A DNA stretch of 64,000 bases from Streptosporangiales bacterium. Its GTDB lineage: Bacteria > Actinomycetota > Actinomycetes > Streptosporangiales > WHSR01. The DNA is taken from assembly GCA_009379995.1 (NCBI GenBank), contig WHSR01000003.1, forward strand, positions 74,324 through 138,323, given 5' to 3'. Made by a program: the position numbers and the translations under genes. A model generated the notes under the pieces. It did not search any database. It saw only the letters and a list, made by a program, of their open reading frames with translations, and was not told the DNA's origin. Positions 1-7,815 of this stretch are shown in pieces (position 1 is the stretch's first letter; every line of letters starts with the position of its first letter).

Positions 1-712
1 CTGCGAAGTAGCCGGTGAAGTAGAGCACGTCGGGCTTGGCGCCCGAGATCTTGGTCAGCACCGGCGTGTAGTCCGCCTGGCCCGGGGTGAGCGCGTCGTT
101 GTAGACGACCTGGGCGCCCTCCTGCTGCAGCGCCTTGGCCGCAGCGTCGGCCAATCCCTTGGCGTAGGTGGTGTTGTCGTGCAGCACCGCCGCACGGCCG
201 GCCTTGAGGTCGTTCACGATGAAGCTGGCGGCGATCGGCCCCTGCTGGTCGTCGCGGCCGATCGTACGAAACGCCTCCGCGAACCCCATCTCGGTGAGCT
301 GTGGGTTGGTCGAGGCGTCCATCACGAACGGGATCTTGCTGCGGTGGAAGGTGTTGAGCTCCGGCAGGGCGGCGGTCGAACAGTAGCCGCCCGCGGCCGC
401 GGCTATCCCCGAGGAGACGAGCCTCTGCGCGGCCTGGGCACCGACCTGGGCGCCGCAGGCGTCGTCGGCCTGGGCGATCTGGATCTTGCGGCCGAGAACC
501 CCGCCGCGCTGGTTGATGTCCTGGGCGGCGAGCCTCGCGCCGCGCAGGATGTCCTCGCCGGCGCTGGCATAGTCGCCGGACAGCGGGACGGGCACACCGA
601 TCTTGATGGGTTCGCCGCCCTCCCCGCCACCGGTACCGCCGCCGCAGCCGGCGGCCAGCAGAACGGCGGCCGTCAACCCTGCGAGAGCGGACGATCGCGA
701 AAGCGGAGCCAT
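1..712 (-). CDS. Branched-chain amino acid-type ABC transporter substrate-binding lipoprotein (3' end cut by window edge)
   Basis: Reading the minus strand from an ATG at 712 gives an open frame to the window edge, about 237 codons without a stop. It starts with a short basic n-region, a hydrophobic stretch and a lipobox ending at Cys23 (LLAAGC), followed by a Gly-rich linker, so the mature protein should be a membrane-anchored lipoprotein. The following sequence (IKIGVPVPLSGDYASAGED, later GYCSTAALPEL and TTYAKGLADAAA) is typical of the LivJ/periplasmic-binding-protein type I fold that delivers leucine-like or other small ligands to a Liv-type importer. A strong ribosome binding site (GGGGAGGA) precedes the ATG. 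The ligand cannot be told from sequence. The neighbouring leucine dehydrogenase makes branched-chain amino acids plausible. Confidence 0.88.
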   Translation of the reverse strand, partial: MAPLSRSSALAGLTAAVLLAAGCGGGTGGGEGGEPIKIGVPVPLSGDYASAGEDILRGARLAAQDINQRGGVLGRKIQIAQADDACGAQVGAQAAQRLVSSGIAAAAGGYCSTAALPELNTFHRSKIPFVMDASTNPQLTEMGFAEAFRTIGRDDQQGPIAASFIVNDLKAGRAAVLHDNTTYAKGLADAAAKALQQEGAQVVYNDALTPGQADYTPVLTKISGAKPDVLYFTGYFA

Positions 713-770
713 GGTCGGCGTCCTCCCCTCGTCGGGCCCTTACCGGGCAGTCGACGCGGCAATTGGCCGA

Positions 771-798
771 ACGATAGCTCACCCACGTTTCGCCGCAA
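771..798 (-). promoter_or_regulatory. Candidate promoter of the left-edge binding-protein gene
   Basis: On the minus strand TTGCGG, a 16-base spacer and TATCGT lie about 60 bases before the ATG at 712. The gap to the upstream dehydrogenase stop is 125 bases, so a separate promoter is expected. Only hexamer similarity supports this. Confidence 0.35.
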
Positions 799-837
799 CG
801 TTACCCGCGGGGTGGCCGCCAAAGTGGGACTGATCTG

Positions 838-1923
838 TTATCGGCTCCCCACGCCCAGTAGCCGTACCCCGGTGAGGGCGGCGATGCGCTGTTCGGCCAG
901 TCGGTCCGCGGCGCGGTAGCAGGGGATGCCCTCGGCGTCGGCGATGGCGAAGATCTCCTCGATGCGGTCGTAGACGCGGCGGACGTTCGCCATCGCCCGT
1001 TCCCGGTGGAACCCGCCCCTGCGCAGCCGATCGGTGTCGTAGATCGTGCCGCCCGAGTTCGCGACGTAGTCGACGGCGTAGACGATCCCCCGCCTCTCCA
1101 GCTCGTCACCGTGTCGCTCCTCGGCCAGGATGTTGTTCGCCGAGCCCGCCACCACCTTCGCGGTGAGCTGCGGGATCGTCTCGTCGTTGATGACGCCGCC
1201 GAGCGCGTACGGGGCGAAGATGTCCACGTCCTGACGGTAGATCTCGTCGGGCGGGACGGCCTCGACACCGAACTCGCGGACCGCCCACGCCACCTTGTCC
1301 TCGTCGACGTCGGTGACCACGACGGATGCCCCCTCCTCGTGCAACATCCGCAACGCCTTGCCGCCGACAACACCCAGACCCTGCAGGGCGACCCGGCGGC
1401 CGGCGAGCTGACCGGTCCCCCACACCCGCGTCGCGCAGGCACGCGCCGCGGCGATGGCGCCCAGCGCGGTCGCCGGCGAGATGTCGCCCGCGCCGCCGCA
1501 GTGCTCGGGCAGGGTGACGACGTTGTCGGTCTCGGTGTAGATCATCTCCATGTCGTCGAGCGTGGTGCCGACGTCCTCGCCGGTGAGGTACTCGCCGCCG
1601 AGCTGGTCGATGAAGCGGCCCAGCGCGCGCAGCAGCGCCTCGCTCTTGTCCCGCTTCGGGTCGCCGATGATGACCGCCTTGCCGCCGCCGAGGTTCACGC
1701 CGGCCGCGGCGTACTTGTAGGTCATACCTCGGGCCAGACGCAACGCGTCGAAGATCGCCTCCTCCTCGCTGGAGTACGGCCACATGCGCAGCCCGCCGAC
1801 CGCCGGGCCGAGCGCCGTCGAGTGGATGGCGATCACCGCGCGCAGGCCGGTGGCGGGGTCGTTGCAGAACACGACCTTCTTGAACCCGTACCTGCCCACG
1901 TAGTCGAAGATCGGAAAGCTCAT
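838..1923 (-). CDS. Leucine dehydrogenase family (Glu/Leu/Phe/Val dehydrogenase)
   Basis: This is a 361-residue amino acid dehydrogenase that would interconvert L-leucine (or valine/isoleucine) and the 2-oxo acid plus ammonia with NAD+. The N-terminal half contains GPAVGGLRMWPY, GMTYK with Lys70 and GGGK with Lys82, which correspond to the substrate-binding and catalytic lysines of the family. The C-terminal half has a Rossmann motif GLGVVG at about 182-187. Length and motifs fit bacterial leucine dehydrogenases better than glutamate dehydrogenases, which are longer. It starts 10 bases after the SDR stop, so it is the last gene of a minus-strand unit beginning at pafB. A branched-chain amino acid-type binding protein lies just downstream, consistent with catabolic use. 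Substrate preference is inferred. Confidence 0.9.
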   Translation of the reverse strand: MSFPIFDYVGRYGFKKVVFCNDPATGLRAVIAIHSTALGPAVGGLRMWPYSSEEEAIFDALRLARGMTYKYAAAGVNLGGGKAVIIGDPKRDKSEALLRALGRFIDQLGGEYLTGEDVGTTLDDMEMIYTETDNVVTLPEHCGGAGDISPATALGAIAAARACATRVWGTGQLAGRRVALQGLGVVGGKALRMLHEEGASVVVTDVDEDKVAWAVREFGVEAVPPDEIYRQDVDIFAPYALGGVINDETIPQLTAKVVAGSANNILAEERHGDELERRGIVYAVDYVANSGGTIYDTDRLRRGGFHRERAMANVRRVYDRIEEIFAIADAEGIPCYRAADRLAEQRIAALTGVRLLGVGSR

Positions 1924-1933
1924 GCCGATGCCC

Positions 1934-2707
1934 TCACGCCGCCGTGTAGCCGCCGTCGACGTAGAGGATCGCGCCGGTGACGTAGCTGGAGGCGTCGGAG
2001 GCCAGGAACACGGCGGGGCCGACGAGCTCCTCGGGGCGGCCCCGGCGGCGCATCGGGGTGAACGTGATCACCTGCTGCTCCTTCTCCGGCCGGGCGTGCT
2101 CGGTCCCCGCGTCGCGCATGATGTTCTCGAAGTAGCCGGGAGAGATCGCGTTCACGCGAATCCCGCGTTCCGCCCACTCGACGGCCAGGACCTGGGTGAG
2201 CTGGTTGACTCCGCCCTTGGCCGCGGAGTACGAGGCCAGACCCTGGATGCCGACCCCGCCCGCGATGGAGGAGTTGTTGATGATCGACCCTCCGGTGCCC
2301 TGCGCGTGCATCTGGCGCCCGGCGAGCTGCGCGCAGTGGAAGTAGCCGGACAGGTTGATGTCCAGAACCTTCTGCCAGTGCTCGTCGGTGACGTCCTCGG
2401 CCGGCTCGATGATGTCGATGCCGGCGTTGTTGACGAGCACGTCGAGACGCCCGAACCGGTCCACCGTCACGCGGATCAACTCGGCGCAGCTTTCCCGCAC
2501 AGACGTGTCGACCCGCATGGCCAGGGCGCTGCCGCCCGCCTCGATGATCTGCTTGGCGGTTCGTTCCGCCTCGTCCAGAGTGCGGGAACAGGTCACGACC
2601 GACGCCCCCGCCTCGGCCAGCCCCCGCGCCATCACCTGCCCCAGCCCTCTTCCGGAGCCGGTGACGACGGCGACCTTGCCGGTGAGATCGAACAGCCCTC
2701 CGTTCAC
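1934..2707 (-). CDS. Short-chain dehydrogenase/reductase (SDR)
   Basis: The 257-residue product is a classical SDR. It has the cofactor motif TGSGRGLG at 16-23, NNAG at 93-96, and the catalytic set Ser147, Tyr160 and Lys164 in YSAAK. It should oxidise or reduce a secondary alcohol or ketone with NAD(P). The substrate is not determinable. The gene overlaps the class II aldolase upstream by four bases (ATGA), which implies translational coupling, and leucine dehydrogenase follows after 10 bases. An SDR next to a class II aldolase is common in sugar or sugar-acid breakdown clusters, where one oxidises the sugar and the other cleaves the phosphorylated product. That pathway role is inference, since no sugar kinase is visible here. 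Confidence 0.9.
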   Translation of the reverse strand: MNGGLFDLTGKVAVVTGSGRGLGQVMARGLAEAGASVVTCSRTLDEAERTAKQIIEAGGSALAMRVDTSVRESCAELIRVTVDRFGRLDVLVNNAGIDIIEPAEDVTDEHWQKVLDINLSGYFHCAQLAGRQMHAQGTGGSIINNSSIAGGVGIQGLASYSAAKGGVNQLTQVLAVEWAERGIRVNAISPGYFENIMRDAGTEHARPEKEQQVITFTPMRRRGRPEELVGPAVFLASDASSYVTGAILYVDGGYTAA

Positions 2708-3372
2708 CCTGACCTCCTACGCTCGTCTCCTTGCCGGGAGTCGGTCTGGCCGTACATGGCGAGTTTGCCCTCGACCCTCCGGATCTCCTCGGCTGGCAGC
2801 AGCCGCGGCTCCCCGATCATCCGCGCCTGCAGGTACACCTGGCACAGCCACTCTAGGTATCGGGCCCGCGAGTAGGCCGTGTGGAGTGTGTCACCCACGC
2901 TCAGCGCACCGTGGTTGGCGAGGATGCAGGCGGTGCGGCCGCCGAGCGCGGCGACCACGTTGGCCGCCAACTCCTCGCTCCCGTACGTCGCGTAGCGGGC
3001 GACCCTTACCGGCCCGCCGAAGAGCGCCAGCAGGTAGTGGATCGGCGGCAGCTCGTCGACCAGCGTGGAGAGCACGGTCGCCGCCGTCGGGTGAGTGTGC
3101 ACGATCGCGCGCGCGTCGGTGTGGCGGTAGACCTCGAGGTGCATCGGCAGTTCGCTGGTCGGCACCGGACCCGCCTCCGCGGGACCGCCGTCGAGCCGGT
3201 AGACGCAGATCGTTTCCGGGGCGAGGTCGGCGTAGTCGACCCCGCTCGGCGTGCAGGCGACGAGGTTTCCGCTGCGTACGCTGAGGTTGCCGGAGGTCCC
3301 GACCGCGAGCCGGTCGGCCTCCATGCGCCGGGCGAAGCGAACGAGCTGGGCGCGTTCCTCCGGCAGCAGCAC
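2704..3372 (-). CDS. Class II aldolase/adducin family protein (fuculose-phosphate aldolase type)
   Basis: The protein has 222 residues and begins with GTG. It carries the zinc-site histidines of the class II aldolase fold (His92 and His94 in VHTHPTA, His154 in ANHGAL) and the likely catalytic Glu74 in PTSELPMH. Members such as L-fuculose-1-phosphate aldolase cleave a phosphorylated sugar to dihydroxyacetone phosphate and an aldehyde; others are epimerases or decarboxylases. The TSGNLSVR segment near residue 26 fits the phosphate-binding region. It lies 13 bases after pafC and overlaps the SDR by four bases, so it sits inside one likely transcript. The exact substrate is unknown. Confidence 0.88.
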   Translation of the reverse strand: MLLPEERAQLVRFARRMEADRLAVGTSGNLSVRSGNLVACTPSGVDYADLAPETICVYRLDGGPAEAGPVPTSELPMHLEVYRHTDARAIVHTHPTAATVLSTLVDELPPIHYLLALFGGPVRVARYATYGSEELAANVVAALGGRTACILANHGALSVGDTLHTAYSRARYLEWLCQVYLQARMIGEPRLLPAEEIRRVEGKLAMYGQTDSRQGDERRRSG

Positions 3373-3385
3373 GCGCGCTTCCGTC

Positions 3386-4384
3386 CTACTGCCCGCCCGC
3401 CGGCGTACTCGACACGACCTCCCCGTAGGCCGCGAGGGCCCGCACCGCCTCGGCGCGGACCTCCTCGGCCAGCTCCGGCGGATCGATCACCTGTCCGGCG
3501 CTGCCGAGGCGCAGCGCGAGGCGACGCACCCATCGGGTGTCGGGCGTGCGAAGGGCGACGCGCAGGCCGCCGTCGCCCGTCTCCTCCACCCTTTCACAGG
3601 GGTAGTGGTCGGCGACCCACCGTCCCGACGCCGTGACCTCGAGCGTCACCAGGACGTCGTCCGGCGAGGGCTGGAACAGCCCGTCGTCCAGGTTGCGGGG
3701 CTCCGCCTCGGGTGGCACGGCGGCCGGGAGGTCGAGTATCCGAATGTCGACGACACGGTCCAGCCGGAACAGCCGTACGCCCTCGGCACGGCGGCACCAC
3801 GCCTCCAGGTAGGACCGGCCCTCCACCAGCAGTAACCGCATGGGGTCGACGGAGCGCTCGGTGATCTCGTCCCGCGCCGGCACGTAGTACCGCAGGTGCA
3901 GCCGTCGCTGCCGGCGTAGCGCCTCGCGGACCCGGGCCACCACCGCCGGCTCGGTCTCGACCTGGACGGCGATCTGCGCGCTGATCGAGGCGGCGGCATC
4001 GCCGGCGGCGCTCTCGAGTTTGGCGATCACCCGGTCGAGCGCCTCGCGGTTCTCCAGCTCCGGAACGTCCGCGAGCGTACGCACCGCGACCAGCAGCGCG
4101 CTGGCCTCGTCCACGTCGAGCCGCAGCGGGCGGGCGATGGTGTCCGCGTTGCTGACGACGATCATGTCGCCATCCCACGACACGTCGATGAGGTCGGCCG
4201 GGGTGTGGCCGGGCAGGCCACACATCCAGATCAGCCGCAGATCGTCGACGAGCTGCTTCTCGGTGACGCCGAACGCACGCGCAACCTCCCCTACGCTCGC
4301 CCCCGGCTGGGCGAGGAGGTACGGCACCAGCGTCAGCAGCCGGGTCAGCCGTTCCAGGGCGGATCCTCCGCGTGCGTCGCTCAC
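3386..4384 (-). CDS. pafC: WYL-domain transcriptional regulator PafC
   Basis: This is the second gene of a pafB-pafC pair; the product is 332 residues. An N-terminal winged-helix region is followed by a WYL domain and a C-terminal WCX-like extension. PafB and PafC of mycobacteria act together as an activator of the LexA/RecA-independent DNA-damage response, working with RNA polymerase at promoters of the RecA-NDp type. The start chosen is GTG at 4384, because it overlaps the pafB stop as GTGA. The longer open frame upstream runs into pafB and is Arg-rich noise. In many actinobacteria pafBC lies beside pafA, whereas here about 7 kb separates them. Candidate target promoters occur in this window at uvrB, polA and pup. 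Confidence 0.87.
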   Translation of the reverse strand: MSDARGGSALERLTRLLTLVPYLLAQPGASVGEVARAFGVTEKQLVDDLRLIWMCGLPGHTPADLIDVSWDGDMIVVSNADTIARPLRLDVDEASALLVAVRTLADVPELENREALDRVIAKLESAAGDAAASISAQIAVQVETEPAVVARVREALRRQRRLHLRYYVPARDEITERSVDPMRLLLVEGRSYLEAWCRRAEGVRLFRLDRVVDIRILDLPAAVPPEAEPRNLDDGLFQPSPDDVLVTLEVTASGRWVADHYPCERVEETGDGGLRVALRTPDTRWVRRLALRLGSAGQVIDPPELAEEVRAEAVRALAAYGEVVSSTPAGGQ

Positions 4385-5331
4385 CCAGCCACCTCCTTCA
4401 GCCGCCAGATCATCGCGTCGCGCGCGTCGGCCGGCTCCAGCACTACGACGTCGTCTCCGAAACCCACCAGAAAGCCTGCGAGCCATTCGGGGTCACGGAA
4501 CGAAAACTCAACGAGGTCCCAGCCCTCGCCGTCGGGCCGCGCGTCCCCGGCCCACCTGCGCACACCCTCGCCCGCCCCCTGCCGTATCCGCAGGCGCGCG
4601 ACGCGGCGCTCCACAGCGGGCTCGCCGCGGGCGATGACGATGTCACGCACGTTGACGTCGGGCGGAATGCGGACACTGCCCGGATCGCCGATCGGGGTGA
4701 CCTCACCGATGATCCGGCTGAGCCGGAACACCCGGACGCCCTCCCGGTCCCGGTCGAAACCGGCCACGTACCACCGGCCGCGCCAGCTCACCACGCCCCA
4801 CGGCTCCAGCCGCCGCCGGGTGGGCTCGGTCGCCCCGGCGGTCCGATACTCGAAGGCCACCGGCCGCCGGTCGCGCACCGCCTCCCACAGGGCGGGGAAC
4901 GTCGGCTCGGAGGTGTCGACGCGGGGCTCGATGCCGGCCGGGGTCGCCTCGTCGGTCTGGATGCCGGCGGCGCGAAGCTTCAGCAGGGCGCCGGACGCGG
5001 CCTCGGCGAGGCTGGCCCGTTGCCAGACCCGCGCCGCCACCCCGAGGACCGCTGCCTCGTCGGGCTCCAGCGAGATCTCCGGCAGCTCGTAGTCGGAGCG
5101 CCGGATCCGGTACCCGGGCTCGTCCTCCCACGGGCTGTCGCTTCCCACCTCGAGAGGTATGCCCAGCTCCCGCAACTCCTCCTTGTCGCGCTCGAACATG
5201 CGCTTGAAGGCCTCGTCGGACTCGGCGTACCCGGGCACCGCATGCCGGATCTGGTCCGCGGTGAGGTACCGCCGGGTCGCCAGCAGGCAGATCACCAAGT
5301 TGAGCAGACGCTCGGTCTTGCGGCGAGACAT
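4381..5331 (-). CDS. pafB: WYL-domain transcriptional regulator PafB
   Basis: A 316-residue regulator starts at ATG 5331. The N-terminal part (TADQIRHAVPGY and following) forms a winged helix-turn-helix, and the central WYL domain includes WGVVSWRGRWYVAGFD and RVFRLSRI. Together with PafC, with which it overlaps by four bases, it should form the heterodimeric DNA-damage activator known from mycobacteria. It heads a minus-strand unit that also contains the aldolase, SDR and leucine dehydrogenase genes. The divergent neighbour is a DUF3866 gene 43 bases away, so both are read from a short shared promoter region. No PafBC-like motif was seen before pafB itself. Confidence 0.88.
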   Translation of the reverse strand: MSRRKTERLLNLVICLLATRRYLTADQIRHAVPGYAESDEAFKRMFERDKEELRELGIPLEVGSDSPWEDEPGYRIRRSDYELPEISLEPDEAAVLGVAARVWQRASLAEAASGALLKLRAAGIQTDEATPAGIEPRVDTSEPTFPALWEAVRDRRPVAFEYRTAGATEPTRRRLEPWGVVSWRGRWYVAGFDRDREGVRVFRLSRIIGEVTPIGDPGSVRIPPDVNVRDIVIARGEPAVERRVARLRIRQGAGEGVRRWAGDARPDGEGWDLVEFSFRDPEWLAGFLVGFGDDVVVLEPADARDAMIWRLKEVAG

Positions 5332-5374
5332 CGCACCATCACACTCCCCAACGATCTGACGCTACCCTTCCCAG

Positions 5375-6442
5375 GTGATCAGATGGCGTAAGGGCGAGAT
5401 TCTGCGGGCGCGTCGCGCCTGGGCGGGCGCGATCGAGCTCGACGTGGCCATCGAGGGCGAGGGTGAATGCAGGGCGCTGGCCTACCCCGACGTTGTCGGG
5501 CATCCCGAGCCGGGCGACCGGGTACTGCTCAACACCACCGCCCTGGTGATGGGCCTCGGCACGGGCGGGTACGCGCTCGTGGTCGCCCTTCCCGATCGGC
5601 TACCGCCCGACCCGGCCGGACCGGGCCACCTGGTGAAGGCCCGCTACACCCCGCTGCAGGCCAACGTCTCGGGGGTCGACGAGCAGGACTCCGCGCATCA
5701 CCGGCTGCTGGAGGACGCCGACACCGTGGACGGCATGCCGGTGGTCGTCGCCGACCTGCATTCCGCGCTGCCGGCGATCCTCGCCGGGCTCGCCCTGGAC
5801 CGTCCGGGTACCCGGGTCGTCTACGTCATGACCGACGGCGGCGCCCTGCCGTTGTGGTTCTCCCGTACGGTCGCCGACTTGCGCTCGGCGGGAGCCCTCA
5901 CCGCTTCGGTCACCGTAGGGCAGGCGTTCGGCGGCGACCTGGAAGCCGTCACCCTGCACACCGGACTGCTGGCGGCCAGGAACGTGCTGGAGGCCGAGGT
6001 CGTCGTCGTCGCCCAGGGGCCGGGCAACCTCGGCACCGGAACCCGCTGGGGCTTCTCCGGGGTGGCGGCGGGCGAGGCCGTCAACGCCGCGGCCACCCTG
6101 GCCGGCAGGCCGGTGGCCTCGCTGCGGATCAGCGAGGGGGATCCCCGCGAACGGCACCGAGGTATCTCCCACCACAGCCTCACCGCGTACGGGCGGGTGG
6201 CCCTCGCCCCCGCCGACGTGGTCGTGCCGGTGCTGCCCGGCCCGTTCGGCGAACAGGTGGCCGCCGAGGCTAAGCCGCTCGCCGAACGGCATCGGCTGGT
6301 CTCCGTGCCCGTGGACGGGCTCTACGAAGCGCTGCACGGCTGTCCGGTGCGGCTGTCCACCATGGGCCGCGGCCTCGACCAGGACACCGCCTACTTCCTC
6401 GCCGCCGCCGCTGCCGCCCGCCACGCCGCGTCCCTGCTGTGA
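5375..6442 (+). CDS. DUF3866 family protein
   Basis: The 355-residue protein starts with GTG at 5375. It belongs to the DUF3866 family, a group of unknown function often encoded near the Pup-proteasome genes of actinobacteria. Recognisable segments include LVKARYTPLQANV, ADLHSALPAILAGL and GPGNLGTGTRWGFSG. The start has no Shine-Dalgarno sequence. A TACCCT hexamer ends seven bases before the GTG, so the transcript is probably leaderless. No membrane segment or signal peptide is evident, suggesting a cytosolic protein. I do not assign a function. Confidence 0.85.
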   Translation: MIRWRKGEILRARRAWAGAIELDVAIEGEGECRALAYPDVVGHPEPGDRVLLNTTALVMGLGTGGYALVVALPDRLPPDPAGPGHLVKARYTPLQANVSGVDEQDSAHHRLLEDADTVDGMPVVVADLHSALPAILAGLALDRPGTRVVYVMTDGGALPLWFSRTVADLRSAGALTASVTVGQAFGGDLEAVTLHTGLLAARNVLEAEVVVVAQGPGNLGTGTRWGFSGVAAGEAVNAAATLAGRPVASLRISEGDPRERHRGISHHSLTAYGRVALAPADVVVPVLPGPFGEQVAAEAKPLAERHRLVSVPVDGLYEALHGCPVRLSTMGRGLDQDTAYFLAAAAAARHAASLL

Positions 6443-6530
6443 ACTATCCACACCGCCCCGACCATTCTTATCGGGCGCCGGAGGCCGCACCGCACGATGA
6501 CAGAAGGGCCAGATCGAGGAGTTGCCAACG

Positions 6531-6686
6531 ATGAGCCGAGTCGCGCACGTCCCCTACACCATCGAGCAAGACGAAGACGGCGCGTGGTGCGCTCACGCTC
6601 AGTTGCGGCCTGGCGTGGGTGCGAACGGCGAAGGTGACACTCCGGAAGCTGCGATCGCCGACCTGCGCGAGGCCCTCACCGCTTGA
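6531..6686 (+). CDS. HicB-like small protein without a visible HicA partner
   Basis: A short frame of 51 residues begins with ATG at 6531, preceded by a GAGGAG ribosome binding site with suitable spacing. The sequence reads YTIEQDEDGAWCAHAQL and then GVGANGEGDTPEAAIADLREAL, the partly degenerate RNase H-like fold of HicB antitoxins. Full HicB proteins usually carry an extra C-terminal DNA-binding domain, which is absent here. HicA toxins are small double-stranded-RNA-binding proteins normally encoded next to HicB. None can be read within several hundred bases on either strand. It may be a stand-alone HicB-like regulator or the remnant of a toxin-antitoxin pair. Confidence 0.7.
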   Translation: MSRVAHVPYTIEQDEDGAWCAHAQLRPGVGANGEGDTPEAAIADLREALTA

Positions 6687-6886
6687 TCGCTGAGTTCGGT
6701 TGAGGGGTTCAACGGCTCCTCTAACTGCTGACTGGTCAGGTTGCATACTGCATCTGTGGACGACGACGAGGCGCGGCGATCGGCACACAGCTACGCACCG
6801 AGCGCGTCGCCGAGCCGGGCCCGTTGTCCGACGGCCCCCGCAACGCCTTCCTATCCCCCATCACACGAATCGCGAAGGACGGTCTA

Positions 6887-7810
6887 ATGCTCGGACACAT
6901 CACCGATCCGTCCGCCGAGGGCGGGCTCGCCCGCCGTGACCTGCCGGAGCCGGAGCCGCAGGAGCACGATGTCGTGGTCGAGGTGGCGGCGTACGCGGTG
7001 AATCGCGGCGAGCTGGCGCTGCTCCAGGGGCGTCCGGACGGCTGGATGCCCGGCCAGGACGTCGCCGGGACGGTCACCAGGGCGGCGGCGGACGGTACGG
7101 GTCCCGCGGCCGGCGCCCGCGTAGTCGGCGTCGCGGACGGCGGCGGCTGGAGCGAACGGGTCGCCGTGCCGTCGCACCGGGTGGCCCTCCTGCCCGCCGA
7201 AGTGTCGTACGCGCAGGCGGCGTCGCTGCCGGTAGCCGGCCTCACGGCGCTGCGTGCTCTGCGCACCGGCGGCCCGCTGCTCGGCCGGCGCGTGCTGGTC
7301 ACCGGGGCGACCGGCGGCGTCGGCACGTTCGCCGTCCAGCTCGCCCGGTCCGCCGGCGCGCTCGTCACCGCGCACGTCAGCGGATCGTCGCGGGTCGAGC
7401 AGGCGAAGGCCCTCGGGGTGACCGACGTCATCACCGAGATCACCGACGACGCCGGGCCGTTTGACCTCGTCCTGGAGGCGATCGGCGGGCGGGTGCTCGC
7501 CGACGCGGTACGCCGGCTGGCCCCGGGCGGCCAAGTGACCGCGTTCGGGATCACCAGCGGCCAGCGCAGCGAGATCGCGTTCTTCGACTTCGCCCAGGCG
7601 GCGCCGGGTGGGCGGCTGGAGGGCTTCTTCGTCTACCGCACCGGCGAGCAGACCTTCGGCGAGGACCTGGCGACGCTCGCCGCGCTCGTCGCCGACGGGA
7701 GGCTGCTGCCGCAGCTCGGCGTCGTGCGCGACTGGTCGGAGACGGTCCAGGCGGTCGACCTGCTCCGCCGCCGTGCCGCCACAGGGAAGGTCGTACTCAC
7801 CCGTGGCTGA
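6887..7810 (+). CDS. Zinc-free medium-chain alcohol dehydrogenase/quinone oxidoreductase-like protein
   Basis: The 307-residue protein is an MDR-superfamily oxidoreductase. An N-terminal GroES-like domain (VVVEVAAYAVNRGEL, GQDVAGTV) is followed by a Rossmann domain with VTGATGGVG at 138-146. The catalytic-zinc cysteine and structural-zinc cysteine cluster of alcohol dehydrogenases are missing, as in quinone oxidoreductases and enoyl reductases that use NADPH. ATG 6887 was preferred over an in-frame TTG at 6824 because the homologous region begins there and AAGGACGG lies upstream. The product ends with TGKVVLTRG, the usual C-terminus of this family. The physiological substrate is unknown. The dehydratase gene converges on it from downstream with only five bases between them. 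Confidence 0.85.
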   Translation: MLGHITDPSAEGGLARRDLPEPEPQEHDVVVEVAAYAVNRGELALLQGRPDGWMPGQDVAGTVTRAAADGTGPAAGARVVGVADGGGWSERVAVPSHRVALLPAEVSYAQAASLPVAGLTALRALRTGGPLLGRRVLVTGATGGVGTFAVQLARSAGALVTAHVSGSSRVEQAKALGVTDVITEITDDAGPFDLVLEAIGGRVLADAVRRLAPGGQVTAFGITSGQRSEIAFFDFAQAAPGGRLEGFFVYRTGEQTFGEDLATLAALVADGRLLPQLGVVRDWSETVQAVDLLRRRAATGKVVLTRG

Positions 7811-7815
7811 CCGCG

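Noticed and set aside
6687-6886. A HicA toxin gene after the HicB-like gene
   Set aside because: No frame in this gap resembles HicA; only short, unlikely frames are present.
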